Assembly (NCBI RefSeq): GCF_000956475.1
Contig: NZ_JYJB01000003.1
Span: forward strand, 62,001 to 126,000
Source: Microbacterium hydrocarbonoxydans
GTDB taxonomy: Bacteria > Actinomycetota > Actinomycetes > Actinomycetales > Microbacteriaceae
DNA length: 64,000 nt
Direction of reading: 5' to 3'
In this document: piece by piece, positions 1 through 8,467 of the stretch
Position numbering within the stretch: the first letter of the stretch is position 1
Layout of the letters: every line of letters begins with the position of its first letter
Made by a program: the position numbers and the translations under genes
Notes under the pieces: model-generated
What the model saw: the letters and a program-made list of their open reading frames with translations, nothing else
What the model was told of the DNA's origin: nothing
The model's database searches: none

Positions 1-233
1 TGGCGCACGACAGCGTCGCCGAGCAGGTGGAGCTGGGGATCGAGGGCGAGAAGGTCGTCGAGGCGCTCTCCGGGCTCTCGGAGCCGCAGCGCGAGGCCAT
101 CGTCCTCGCCTACTACGGCGGATACAGTCAGAACGAGATCGCGGTGCTCGTGGGAGCGCCGCTGGGCACGGTCAAGACACGGATGCGGGACGGGCTGATC
201 CGTCTTCGCAGCCTGATGGGGGTGACGGCATGA
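1..233 (+). CDS. sigK: ECF RNA polymerase sigma factor, SigK-like (5' truncated)
   Basis: Only the C-terminal part lies in the window; the reading frame is open from base 3 and the start is further left. The visible ~77 residues are sigma region 4.2, the helix-turn-helix that recognises the -35 element (LSEPQREAIVLAYYGGYSQ, then EIA and GTVKTRMRDGL). The stop overlaps the start of the next gene in an ATGA arrangement, and that gene is an RskA-type anti-sigma factor, so this is the sigma half of a SigK/RskA pair. The family is clear; the SigK name rests mainly on the partner. Confidence 0.85.
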   Translation, partial: AHDSVAEQVELGIEGEKVVEALSGLSEPQREAIVLAYYGGYSQNEIAVLVGAPLGTVKTRMRDGLIRLRSLMGVTA

Positions 234-1096
234 ACGAGCAGGAGTTCGCGGAGCTCTCCGCGGGGGCTGCGCTGCACGCGCTGTCTCCCGATGAGGAGCG
301 CCGCTTCCGGGCGGCCCTGGCCGTGCATCCCGAATGGCGGGGCATCGCACAGGACGACGCGGAGGCCGCGGCGACCCTCGCAGACGGCGTCGAGCCGGTC
401 ACGCCGCCCGACCGCGTCCGCTCGGCTCTCTTCGCCCGCATCGCCGAGACCGCGCCGGACGACGGGTCTGCGCCGGCAGAACGCACCACCTCGGCCGAGC
501 CGATTCGCGAGCAGACCCGCCCACGCATGACGGAGGAGTCCGAGGAATCCCGCGCGGGCCACCCGGAGGCGGGCAGCCCCTCGCTGTCGACCGCCGAAGG
601 CCAGGCGGGGACCGAGGCCGAGCGCCTCACCGGCCGGACGCGCAGCCGACGCCTCCTGTTCGCGCTCGCCGCCTGCATCGTGCTTCTCGTCGGGATCGGA
701 GTGGGAACGATCGCGCTGAACGGGTTCCTCGCGCGGCCCGCCCCCGTCATCGCTCTCGAGCAGATCGAAGGCGCAGCCGACGCGGAGCAGGCCTCGATCG
801 CCGTCAGCGGGGGAGGAACAGCCATCGCCCACTGGTCGGCATCGCTGGGCCGGGCCGTGCTCGTCACGGAGGACATCGCCGTGCCCGCCCCCGACGAGAC
901 CTATGAGCTCTGGTTCGTACGGGACGACGGCGCCGTCTCCGCAGGCACGTTCAGCGTGGACGGAGGACATGCCATCGCTGAGCTGAAAGGCGAGATGCGC
1001 GCCGGAGATGCGATCGCGGTGACGGTCGAGCCGGCCGGCGGCTCGCCGACGGGGCAGCCGACATCCGATCCGGTGATCGTCATCCCCACCGCCTGA
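230..1096 (+). CDS. rskA: Anti-sigma-K factor RskA-like membrane protein
   Basis: A 288-residue single-pass membrane protein expected to hold the upstream sigma factor inactive until regulated intramembrane proteolysis frees it. Residues 1-75 form the cytoplasmic anti-sigma region (ELSAGAALHALSPDE resembles the start of RskA proteins). Residues 80-135 are a low-complexity linker, 141-163 a transmembrane helix, and 170-288 the extracytoplasmic RskA domain (PF10099 type), with the typical YELWFVRDDG and VTVEPAGGSPTGQPTSDP segments. Its start overlaps the sigma gene stop by 4 bp, indicating translational coupling. Confidence 0.9.
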   Translation: MNEQEFAELSAGAALHALSPDEERRFRAALAVHPEWRGIAQDDAEAAATLADGVEPVTPPDRVRSALFARIAETAPDDGSAPAERTTSAEPIREQTRPRMTEESEESRAGHPEAGSPSLSTAEGQAGTEAERLTGRTRSRRLLFALAACIVLLVGIGVGTIALNGFLARPAPVIALEQIEGAADAEQASIAVSGGGTAIAHWSASLGRAVLVTEDIAVPAPDETYELWFVRDDGAVSAGTFSVDGGHAIAELKGEMRAGDAIAVTVEPAGGSPTGQPTSDPVIVIPTA

Positions 1097-1124
1097 CTCC
1101 GCCGATCGCGCGTACCCTGGAGTG

Positions 1125-1751
1125 ATGCCTGAGCACCACCGCCCGATCCGCCGCCCGACGAGGTCTTTCGACAACATCGTCGGCTCTCACGACCCCGCCG
1201 AGGAGACGCGCATCGCGCATGCGACGGCATCCGCTCTGCTGACCCGTGTGCGCGCGGATGACAGCGGCGAGAGCGCAGACCGGCTGGTGGCGTTCACCGC
1301 TGAGCACGGCATCGACGAGATCGCCGAGCTGTGGTCGAAGGCGCCCTCGCGCACGCTGCCCGGCGCCCTGTGGCGTCTGTACGTGCTGCAGCTCGCGATC
1401 CATGGCGATCCGCAGACCGCTGCGCTGCTGTACGAGCGCGGACGCGTCGAGCTGGCCTCGGCGGATGCTGTGGTCGCCGGCGCGCCGGTGCCTGCCGACC
1501 CTGACGAACTCGTGGTGCTGATCGATGCGATCCTGCACGGCGCGTTCCGCGGCGATTTCGCCGTGGCGCTCGATCGTGCGGCGGCGTTCTGCCGTGTGCA
1601 GGCATCCGGTGCCACGCATGTGGCGGATGACTACGAGGCGACCGAGCCGCAGCGGGCGAGCGAGCTGACGACGAGGGCGCTCAGGCTCAGCTCCTACGCA
1701 CAGGATCTTTCGGCCAGCGCGGTGCTGTGGCGCATCGACGGGCTGGTCTGA
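1125..1751 (+). CDS. Conserved hypothetical protein, mostly helical
   Basis: A 208-residue soluble protein with no transmembrane segment or signal peptide. Close relatives in Microbacteriaceae are, as I recall, sometimes labelled RNA polymerase subunit beta, but I see none of the conserved features of RpoB, so I do not use that name. I chose ATG 1125 over GTG 1122 because a TACCCT -10-like hexamer (1113-1118) lies six bases before it, the layout of a leaderless transcript. The sequence has repeated helical segments (LPGALWRLYVLQLAI, LVVLIDAILHGAFRG). It stands alone after the sigma/anti-sigma pair. Function unknown. Confidence 0.75.
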   Translation: MPEHHRPIRRPTRSFDNIVGSHDPAEETRIAHATASALLTRVRADDSGESADRLVAFTAEHGIDEIAELWSKAPSRTLPGALWRLYVLQLAIHGDPQTAALLYERGRVELASADAVVAGAPVPADPDELVVLIDAILHGAFRGDFAVALDRAAAFCRVQASGATHVADDYEATEPQRASELTTRALRLSSYAQDLSASAVLWRIDGLV

Positions 1752-1782
1752 GCCTGGGATTCGTGGTCCGGATATGAGAAGA

Positions 1783-1898
1783 CCGGGCCGCAAGAACGCC
1801 TCTCGGCGGAAGGCCGCTCGCAGCGGCGAAAATTGGAGCCCGGGGTTATGCGGCCCGGCCAATTGATTGTAACGCGATCTCGCGGGAGCTATTCCCGC
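1783..1898 (+). ncRNA. Structured intergenic region, candidate RNA switch or attenuator before pabC
   Basis: Several pairings can be read directly. CCGGGCCGCA at 1783-1792 is perfectly complementary to 1849-1858. A local hairpin pairs GCCGCT (1813-1818) with AGCGGC (1822-1827). A second hairpin pairs AATTGG (1831-1836) with CCAATT (1859-1864), extended inward by CC/GG and GGG/CCC, and has A-rich and T-rich flanks like a terminator. A last stem pairs GCGGGA (1882-1887) with TCCCGC (1893-1898). The long-range stem and the terminator-like hairpin compete for 1849-1858. I cannot match this to a named RNA family; strand and function are inferred. Confidence 0.4.
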
Positions 1899-1915
1899 CC
1901 TCTAGGCTCGGATTC

Positions 1916-2800
1916 ATGACCCGGCGCTTCGCACTGATGATCGACCCTGTGGCGGCCTCCGAGGAGCGGGAGGATTTCTCCGGCACCTTCACGGCGGTGG
2001 ATGCGGCGGCCCCGGCGCTCAGCGTGGGGGAGCTCAGCACGCAGCGCGGCGACGGGGTGTTCGAGTCGATCGGCGTCATCGACGCGCACGCCCAGGAGGT
2101 CGTTCCGCACCTCGAGCGCCTGGCTCACTCGGCGCGGTTGTGCGATCTGCCGGTGCCGCACCAGGAGCAGTGGCGGCAGGCGGTGGCTGTCGCCGCTGCG
2201 GAGTGCGGCGAAGGCGAGTGGGTGATCAAGCTCATCCTGAGCCGAGGTGTGGAACACGGGCCCACACCGACTGCCTGGGTGACGGCGGCGCCGGCGGCGG
2301 ACTTCTCCGCGGTGCGCGTCGACGGCATCCGCGTCGTCACTCTCGATCGCGGCTACGACCTGCACGTCGCCGAGCGTGCGCCGTGGCTGCTGCTGGGGGC
2401 CAAGACCCTCTCGTACGCGGTCAACATGGCGGCGCTCCGCGAAGCGCATCGCAGAGGAGCGGATGACGCGATCTTCCTCTCCAGCGACGGATTCGTGCTC
2501 GAGGCGCCGACCGCCTCCCTCGTCCTCCGCGTCGGCGAGAGGTTCGTGACGCCCGCGCCGAACGGCGGGATCCTGCACGGCACCACGCAGCTGAGCGTCT
2601 ACGAGCACCTGTCCGCGCGGGGTTTCGAGGTCGGATACGCCGAGATCCCGGCATCCGATCTGGTCAAGGCGGATGCCGCCTGGCTCGTGTCGAGCGTGCG
2701 CCTCGCCGCTCCCATCACCGCCGTCGACGGGACGGCACTGCCGGTCGACGCCGCCCTCACCGCCGAGCTCAACCAGTACCTGCTCTCGCCCCGCGACTGA
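1916..2800 (+). CDS. pabC: Aminodeoxychorismate lyase (class IV PLP aminotransferase fold)
   Basis: A 294-residue fold-type IV PLP enzyme. The likely reaction is 4-amino-4-deoxychorismate to 4-aminobenzoate plus pyruvate, for folate synthesis. RGDGVFES (44-51) matches the substrate-loop motif of the family, and Lys163 in LLGAKTLSY is the Schiff-base lysine. Branched-chain and D-amino-acid aminotransferases share this fold, so substrate is inferred from overall resemblance to actinobacterial PabC. ATG 1916 follows a TAGGCT hexamer (1903-1908) by seven bases and has no clear Shine-Dalgarno, so it is probably leaderless. If so, the structured region 1783-1898 lies upstream of this start and belongs to another transcript. 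Confidence 0.85.
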   Translation: MTRRFALMIDPVAASEEREDFSGTFTAVDAAAPALSVGELSTQRGDGVFESIGVIDAHAQEVVPHLERLAHSARLCDLPVPHQEQWRQAVAVAAAECGEGEWVIKLILSRGVEHGPTPTAWVTAAPAADFSAVRVDGIRVVTLDRGYDLHVAERAPWLLLGAKTLSYAVNMAALREAHRRGADDAIFLSSDGFVLEAPTASLVLRVGERFVTPAPNGGILHGTTQLSVYEHLSARGFEVGYAEIPASDLVKADAAWLVSSVRLAAPITAVDGTALPVDAALTAELNQYLLSPRD

Positions 2801-2841
2801 CTCACCGGGCCGCGGCCTGCGCGACAGGCGCGGCGGCCTGC

Positions 2842-2923
2842 GCGAAAAGTCGGAGTTCTCCTCCGACACGCCGTGCTGCTGCATCCGCCACCGGCGTGTC
2901 GTCGAGAGACTCCGACTTTTCGC
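2842..2923. repeat. 82-bp palindromic repeat, copy 1
   Basis: Perfect 15-bp outer arms, GCGAAAAGTCGGAGT (2842-2856) and its reverse complement (2909-2923), enclose perfect 10-bp inner arms, CGACACGCCG (2864-2873) and CGGCGTGTCG (2892-2901). The 7-base spacers match only partly and the central loop contains GCATCC. As RNA it would form one long two-part hairpin, ending in TTTT on either strand, so it may act as a bidirectional terminator between convergent genes. A second copy of identical length and arm spacing lies at 4122-4203. Confidence 0.9.
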
Positions 2924-2969
2924 ACAGCATCACAGCACGGCAGATCCGACGACGGAGCCGGACGACGGA

Positions 2970-3021
2970 ACGGCGGAACCGGACGGCGGAACCGGACGGC
3001 GGAACCGGACGGCGGAACCGG
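2970..3021. repeat. 13-bp tandem repeat, four perfect units
   Basis: ACGGCGGAACCGG is repeated four times head to tail without mismatch (2970-2982, 2983-2995, 2996-3008, 3009-3021), with decayed units just upstream. The unit contains the short inverted pair CCGG/CGG. The copies are contiguous without spacers, so this is not a CRISPR array. Confidence 0.9.
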
Positions 3022-3154
3022 ACCGAGGCCCGGCGGCCGAAACGCGGGCACGCAAGGACGGCCGGGCGCAGCCTCCTGCGACGACTCCGCGGGCGCATCG
3101 CGTCTCTCGCAGGAAGAAAGCCACCGCAGTGCAAGATAGCCACCGCTGTCAGCG

Positions 3155-3997
3155 TCAGGGCCACATGTGCGCGCCGGCAGCGATCTTGGCCACGATCGCA
3201 TGTTCGACCAGCGCCCAGTCGTACATGATCATGGCGAAGTCGAACCGCAAGGTCTCGTAGCCCCACATCGCTGACAGGGCATCACGCATCAGGTCCTTGT
3301 GGCGTTCTGCCCTGCCGTCGTGGTTCTGCTTGCCGTCGATCTCGATGAGCAGGCGATCTCCGATGAGCAGGTCGACGCGGCCGGTCTCGTGGATCAGGAT
3401 CTGCGTGCGAACATCGATCCCGATCCGATGCAGTCGATGCCGCACGATCGACTCGAGCCCGCTGTCGGCGTCGTCGCGCGCGAAGTCGAGCAGCCACCGC
3501 AGACGCGCGGGCAACTCGGAGCGCAGCCGCCGCAGATCCTCGCCGCTGAGCAGGCGCTGTCTCAACGCGGACTCGAGCGCTGCGAAGAAGGACTCCTCGC
3601 TTCGGCACTGCGCGATCTGCAGCAGCGTTCGCGGAATCGAGGGCAGGCTACCCGTCTCCGGTTGACCCGCAGACCAATGCAGGCAACAGTCGGCGCAGGC
3701 GGCGAGCTGGCGTCCCTCGGCGCCCATCCAGACGTGGATCGTGTTCTCGTCGAGCACCCACAGGCCGTGGAGCCGGGCCGCCGTGGTGGCCGCGGGGACA
3801 CCGCCGTGGGCGGCAGCGTGAAACTCCTGCGGTGAGGTCGTGGGGAGAGCGTACAGCCCTTGACGCGGACGCACGATCTCGCCGGCCTTACGAGCTCGGT
3901 TCAGCTCGCGAGCAGTCACCCCCATTGCCAGGAGCGTGCGCGTGCGCGCCATGCCGCCCTCGGAAGCGAGGGCGTGGGCAGCGGTACGGAAGGTCAT
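3155..3997 (-). CDS. AbiEi-type antitoxin domain / DUF559 nuclease-like protein
   Basis: A 280-residue protein. Residues ~15-60 resemble the AbiEi winged-helix antitoxin domain (ARELNRARKAGEIVRPRQGL). Residues ~180-275 resemble the DUF559/Vsr-like PD-(D/E)XK fold: Glu182, Asp209 in RVDLLIGD, and the EIDGK motif (Glu219, Asp221, Lys223) are in the right order for an active site. Such proteins are common in Actinobacteria, usually without a linked AbiEii toxin, and none is present here. The function is therefore uncertain: defence or DNA-repair nuclease, or DNA-binding regulator. A downstream Met16 is an alternative start. The gene is bracketed by the two 82-bp palindromes. Confidence 0.75.
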   Translation of the reverse strand: MTFRTAAHALASEGGMARTRTLLAMGVTARELNRARKAGEIVRPRQGLYALPTTSPQEFHAAAHGGVPAATTAARLHGLWVLDENTIHVWMGAEGRQLAACADCCLHWSAGQPETGSLPSIPRTLLQIAQCRSEESFFAALESALRQRLLSGEDLRRLRSELPARLRWLLDFARDDADSGLESIVRHRLHRIGIDVRTQILIHETGRVDLLIGDRLLIEIDGKQNHDGRAERHKDLMRDALSAMWGYETLRFDFAMIMYDWALVEHAIVAKIAAGAHMWP

Positions 3998-4121
3998 CTC
4001 GCGAGTGTGCCCTGGCTCGAAGCCCGCCCGCTCGAGGGATCTCCGCTATCACCCGGGGGGAGTGGAGAAGCCGTGATCCGGGCCGGTTGTGCAGGACGAG
4101 TCGTGGGCGGAGTCCCGAGGT

Positions 4122-4203
4122 GCGAAAAGTCGGAGTTCCTCGCCGACACGCCGCGCACCGGCATCCATTACCGGCGTGTCGTCAAGAGACTCCGACTTTT
4201 CGC
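4122..4203. repeat. 82-bp palindromic repeat, copy 2
   Basis: Same architecture as copy 1: outer arms 4122-4136 and 4189-4203 (identical 15-mers), inner arms 4144-4153 and 4172-4181 (identical 10-mers), diverged loop. It lies between the pstB stop and the start of the AbiEi/DUF559 gene, both on the minus strand, so it could terminate the pst operon. Arms conserved with diverged spacers suggest the structure is what is maintained. The remainder of 3998-4281 shows nothing else I recognise. Confidence 0.9.
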
Positions 4204-4281
4204 GCACGAAACGCGCGCACGAAGCGCCCGCACGAAGCCGGCGCGGGGAGGCCGGCGAACCGTCGCGCCTCCCCGTCCGCC

Positions 4282-5061
<780 letters not shown>

Positions 5062-5084
5062 GGGATGATCCTTCGGGTTGTGGC

Positions 5085-6182
5085 TCAGCGGCCGGTCTTC
5101 GGGGCGAACACCTTGGCGACGACGCGCGCCACGAGGTTGAGCACCATGACGATGACGATCAGGGTGAGGGCGGCGGCCCAGGCGCGGTCGACGTATGCCT
5201 CCGCCGGGATGCCCTGGTAGGCGTACTGCGAGTAGATGAACACCGGCAGCGTCTGCATGCGTCCGCCGAACAGGTTGTAGTTCATCGCGTCGGTGAAGCC
5301 CGCGGTGAGCAGCAGCGGGGCGGTCTCGCCGATCACGCGCGAGATGGCGAGCATGACGCCCGTCGTGATGCCGGCGATCGAGGTCGGCAGCACGACCTTG
5401 ACGATCGTGAGCCACTTCGGCACGCCGAGCGCGTACGAGGCCTCTCGCAGATCGTTCGGCACCAGCCGCAGCATCTCCTCGGTGGAGCGCACCACGACCG
5501 GGATCATCAGCACAGAGAGCGCGACCGAGCCCATGATGCCCATGCGCACACCAGGACCGAAGATCAGGGCGAACACCGCATAGGCGAACAGTCCGGCCAC
5601 GATCGAAGGGATGCCGGTCATGACGTCGACGAGGAAGGTGATGATGCGCGACATGCGCGTGCCGCGACCGTACTCGATCAGGTAGACCGCGGTCATCAGA
5701 CCGATGGGCACGGAGATCACGGTCGCCGCGAGGGTGACCGTCAGCGTGCCCATGATCGCGTGCAGCGCGCCGCCGCCTTCGCCGAGCACGCCGCGCATCG
5801 ACGAGCTGAAGAAGAGCGGGTCGAGGCGCGCGACGCCGTTCGAGATGACCGTCCAGCCCACCGAGACCAGAGGCACCATCGCCACGAGGAACGCAGAGGT
5901 GACGACACCGGTGATGAAGCGGTCGAGCGCCTTGCGCTGTCCCTCGACGATGCGCGAGGTGACGTAGATGATGGCGAGGTACAACAGGGCGCCGACGATG
6001 AGGCTGCCCGCGATGTTGAACTCGGAGCCGGATGCCGCCGCGGAGAGTCCGAACGGGGCCGCGGCCACGAGGAGTGCCACGCCCAGCAGCGCCCACGGCG
6101 CCCAGCGCGGCATGTGTCCGGACGACAGCGATGCGCGCGAAGACGAGATGGCGTTCGGCGCGGGAGGAGCGATGGTGGTCAT
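5085..6182 (-). CDS. pstA: Phosphate ABC transporter permease PstA
   Basis: A 365-residue inner-membrane permease pairing with PstC to form the phosphate channel. It is about 70 residues longer than the E. coli protein because of an N-terminal extension with two extra hydrophobic segments (residues ~28-50 and ~56-75). The binding-protein-dependent permease core follows, with the EAA loop around [20 protein letters not shown]. The start is 1 bp from the pstC stop. The longer N-terminus is, as far as I know, usual in Actinobacteria. Confidence 0.96.
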   Translation of the reverse strand: MTTIAPPAPNAISSSRASLSSGHMPRWAPWALLGVALLVAAAPFGLSAAASGSEFNIAGSLIVGALLYLAIIYVTSRIVEGQRKALDRFITGVVTSAFLVAMVPLVSVGWTVISNGVARLDPLFFSSSMRGVLGEGGGALHAIMGTLTVTLAATVISVPIGLMTAVYLIEYGRGTRMSRIITFLVDVMTGIPSIVAGLFAYAVFALIFGPGVRMGIMGSVALSVLMIPVVVRSTEEMLRLVPNDLREASYALGVPKWLTIVKVVLPTSIAGITTGVMLAISRVIGETAPLLLTAGFTDAMNYNLFGGRMQTLPVFIYSQYAYQGIPAEAYVDRAWAAALTLIVIVMVLNLVARVVAKVFAPKTGR

Positions 6183-6183
6183 G

Positions 6184-7134
6184 TCAGTTCGCTCCCGAGA
6201 ATTCCTTGCGGCGGTTCACGAACCACCGCGCGACCGCGTTCACGGCGAACGTCACGATGAAGAGGATGAGACCGGTCGCGATGAGGACGTTGATGTTCGT
6301 CTTGTACGCCTCGGCGAAGGTGAGCGCGATGTTCGCGGCGATCGTCGAGGGATTCGTCGAGGTGAGCATCTCGATCGTGACGGCCTTGCTCACCGAGAGC
6401 ACCATGGCCACGGCCATGGTCTCGCCGAGCGCGCGGCCGAGGCCCAGCATCGAGCCCGACACGATGCCGGAGCGGCCGAAGGGCAGCACAGCCATGCGGA
6501 TCATCTCCCACCGGGTCGCGCCCAGTGCGAGCGCCGCCTCCTCATGCAGCCGCGGCGTCTGCAGGAAGATCTCGCGGCAGATCGCGGTGATGATCGGCAC
6601 GACCATGACGGCGAGCACGATGGCGGCGGTGAGTACCGTGCGGCCCGTCGGGGAGACGACACCGCCGAAGAAAGGGATCCAGCCCAGGTTGGTGTTCAGC
6701 CACGCGTAGACCGGCTGCACGGCCGGGGCCAGCACGAAGATGCCCCAGAGGCCGAAGACCACCGAGGGCACCGCGGCCAGCAGGTCGACGATGTAGCCGA
6801 TGGTCTGCGCGAGGCGGCGCGGTGCGTAGTGGGTGATGAAGAGGGCGACGCCGAGCGACAGCGGCACGGCCATCAGGAGGGCGAGCAGGGCGGCCCACAG
6901 CGTGCCGAACAGCAGCGGACCCACGTAATCCCAGAAGTTCGTCTGCAGCAGAGACGCGGAGCCGTTATCGGCGCTGAACGCCGGCAGCGACTGCACGATG
7001 AGGAAGATCGCGACCGCGGCGAGCGTGATCATGATCATGGAGCCGGCGGCGACCGCTGTGCCGGAGAACCAGATGTCTCCAGCGCGCTTCTTCGCGACGA
7101 TCGGAGCGCGGGCCTCCGTTGTCGTGGCTGTCAT
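6184..7134 (-). CDS. pstC: Phosphate ABC transporter permease PstC
   Basis: A 316-residue permease with about six transmembrane segments, partner of PstA. The EAA coupling loop reads EEAALALGATRWEMIRMAVL, and GRALGETMAVAMVL near the C-terminal half is strongly PstC-like. ATG 7134 has an AGGAAG-type ribosome site. A 91-bp spacer holding a strong hairpin (7179-7217) separates it from pstS, which may let the abundant binding protein be made in excess of the membrane subunits. Confidence 0.96.
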   Translation of the reverse strand: MTATTTEARAPIVAKKRAGDIWFSGTAVAAGSMIMITLAAVAIFLIVQSLPAFSADNGSASLLQTNFWDYVGPLLFGTLWAALLALLMAVPLSLGVALFITHYAPRRLAQTIGYIVDLLAAVPSVVFGLWGIFVLAPAVQPVYAWLNTNLGWIPFFGGVVSPTGRTVLTAAIVLAVMVVPIITAICREIFLQTPRLHEEAALALGATRWEMIRMAVLPFGRSGIVSGSMLGLGRALGETMAVAMVLSVSKAVTIEMLTSTNPSTIAANIALTFAEAYKTNINVLIATGLILFIVTFAVNAVARWFVNRRKEFSGAN

Positions 7135-7178
7135 GGGAGCTGCTTCCTGCTCGATGGATCGGGTATCGGGTGCGGACA

Positions 7179-7217
7179 GACGGTGTCCGGGGTGCGTATC
7201 GCGCCCCGGACACCGTC
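7179..7217 (-). terminator. Intercistronic hairpin between pstS and pstC
   Basis: A perfect 14-bp stem (7179-7192 with 7204-7217) with an 11-base loop. On the minus strand no T-run follows, so it looks like a partial terminator or a 3'-end stabiliser for pstS mRNA rather than a full stop. Direct observation of the pairing; the role is inference. Confidence 0.7.
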
Positions 7218-7225
7218 CACAGGAA

Positions 7226-8332
7226 TTACTTGATCAGGTCGATCGCGGCCTGCGCCTTGGTGCGCAGGTCGTCGGAGATCGGGGCGCTGCCGGCGTTGGT
7301 CGCGGCTGCGTCCTGGCCCTCGGCGCTGATCGCGGTCTCGAAGAACGCCTTGGTCAGAGCGGCGACGTTCTCGTCCTCGTACTCGGTGCAGGCGATCAGG
7401 TAGCTGACCAGGAGAACCGGGTAGGCGCCCTTCGCGTCCGTGGTGCGGTCGATCGCGATCGCGAGGTCGCCCTCGGTGCGGCCGTCTTCGACCGTCGAGG
7501 CGTCGAGCGTGGCAGCGGCGCCCTCAGGGGAGTGCGCGACAAACTCGTCGCCGACCTTGACGTTGACGGCCGAGAAGTCGGCGGCCTGCGAGGAGTCGAT
7601 GTAGCCGATCAGGCCCTGGCCGCCCTTGACGGCGTTCGCGACGCCCGAGGTCTTCTCAGCGGACTCGCCGCCGAGGTCGGCCGGCCACTCCTCGACGCTG
7701 CCCGCAGTCCACACGTCGGGGGCGGTCTGCGCGAGGTAGTCGGTGAAGTTGGCGGTGGTGCCCGACTTGTCGGAGCGGTGCACCGGCGAGATCGCCAGGT
7801 CGGGGAGCTCGACGCCCTTGTTGGTCGCGGCGATCTCCGGAGCGTTCCACTTGGTGATCTTGCCCGCGAAGATGCCGGCGATCGTCTCGGGGTCGAGGTC
7901 GAGCGAGTCGACGCCGTCGAGCGTGAAGACGATGGCGATCGGCGACACGTAGGCAGGGATCTCGACGATGTCGGAGCCGTCGACGCACGCGCCGAAGCCG
8001 CCCGCGGAGACCTCGTCGGTCTTGAACGCGCGGTCGGAGCCGGCGAAGTTCACGGCGCCCTGCTGGAACGACTCGCGGCCTGCGCCGGAGCCGGCCGGGT
8101 CGTACTCGACCACGGCGTCGGGGTTGGTCTTCTGGAACTCAGCCGTCCAGGACTGGATGGCGACCTGCTGCGCCGACGAGCCGGAGCCGACGAGCGAACC
8201 CGAGAGGGCTGCGTCGGAGGAGGGCGCGTCGGTGGAACCGCCGGTGCCGCCTTCGTTCGCGGCACAGCCGGCGAGAGCGAGGGCAGCGACGGCGCCGATG
8301 GCGCCGATACGGGCGATGCGGGAGATCTTCAC
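7226..8332 (-). CDS. pstS: Phosphate ABC transporter substrate-binding lipoprotein PstS
   Basis: A 368-residue lipoprotein that captures inorganic phosphate outside the membrane. The signal peptide ends in the lipobox LAGC (20-23), so Cys23 is the likely lipidated residue. The mature part starts with a Ser/Thr-rich linker, then GSGSSAQQ, typical of the PstS phosphate loop; DPAGSGAGRE and SDKSGTTANFTDYL are further family motifs. The start is GTG 8332. A TAGCGT -10-like site (minus strand, 8391-8386) and PHO-box repeats lie upstream, so induction by phosphate starvation is expected. Confidence 0.97.
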   Translation of the reverse strand: MKISRIARIGAIGAVAALALAGCAANEGGTGGSTDAPSSDAALSGSLVGSGSSAQQVAIQSWTAEFQKTNPDAVVEYDPAGSGAGRESFQQGAVNFAGSDRAFKTDEVSAGGFGACVDGSDIVEIPAYVSPIAIVFTLDGVDSLDLDPETIAGIFAGKITKWNAPEIAATNKGVELPDLAISPVHRSDKSGTTANFTDYLAQTAPDVWTAGSVEEWPADLGGESAEKTSGVANAVKGGQGLIGYIDSSQAADFSAVNVKVGDEFVAHSPEGAAATLDASTVEDGRTEGDLAIAIDRTTDAKGAYPVLLVSYLIACTEYEDENVAALTKAFFETAISAEGQDAAATNAGSAPISDDLRTKAQAAIDLIK

Positions 8333-8385
8333 TGTGGATCCGTTCGATCGGGAATGGGAATGGGCCCGGTGCAGGGCACACAGTG

Positions 8386-8440
8386 ACGCTATGCGCGGCG
8401 GTTAACGAGATTCTCCCGGTCAGGTGAACGGAAGGTGAAC
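8386..8440 (-). promoter_or_regulatory. pstS promoter with PHO-box direct repeats
   Basis: On the minus strand two GTTCACC heptamers (8440-8434 and 8429-8423) are spaced exactly 11 bp, the period of actinobacterial PhoP/RegX3 boxes. A weaker GTTAACC follows at 8406-8400. A -10-like TAGCGT lies at 8391-8386. The repeats therefore sit at or just upstream of the -35 region, as expected for an activator site. The likely regulator, RegX3, is encoded at 18419-19102. Repeats are seen; regulator assignment is inferred. Confidence 0.75.
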
Positions 8441-8467
8441 GACCGTCGACTCTCTGGATTCGCCTGG

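Larger units (their letters stand above)
2801..3154. other. Gene-free stretch holding an 82-bp palindrome and a 13-bp tandem repeat
   Basis: This 354-base gap lies between the convergent ends of pabC and the AbiEi/DUF559 gene. It holds the palindrome at 2842-2923 and four perfect copies of a 13-mer at 2970-3021, each listed separately. Open frames across it are GC-rich shadows with repeated Arg/Gly/Pro and no recognisable domain. I see no RNA gene. Confidence 0.6.

Noticed and set aside
1125..1751. RNA polymerase beta-subunit label for this protein
   Set aside because: About 208 residues with no RpoB/RpoC motif; I treat such labels on relatives as a propagated annotation error.
1783..1898. 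Small SRP RNA (ffs)
   Set aside because: The conserved GGTCAGG/GGAAGCAGC domain IV core of SRP RNA is absent on both strands.
2970..3021. Possible CRISPR array
   Set aside because: Units are 13 bp, contiguous, without unique spacers, and no cas gene is present.
2842..4203. Possible insertion sequence bounded by the 82-bp palindromes
   Set aside because: There is no transposase between them, and each element is itself palindromic rather than an opposed pair of terminal repeats.
5062..6096. N-terminal extension of the pstB frame through pstA
   Set aside because: The upstream part is a shadow of pstA; PstB of normal length starts at GTG 5061 with a good ribosome site.
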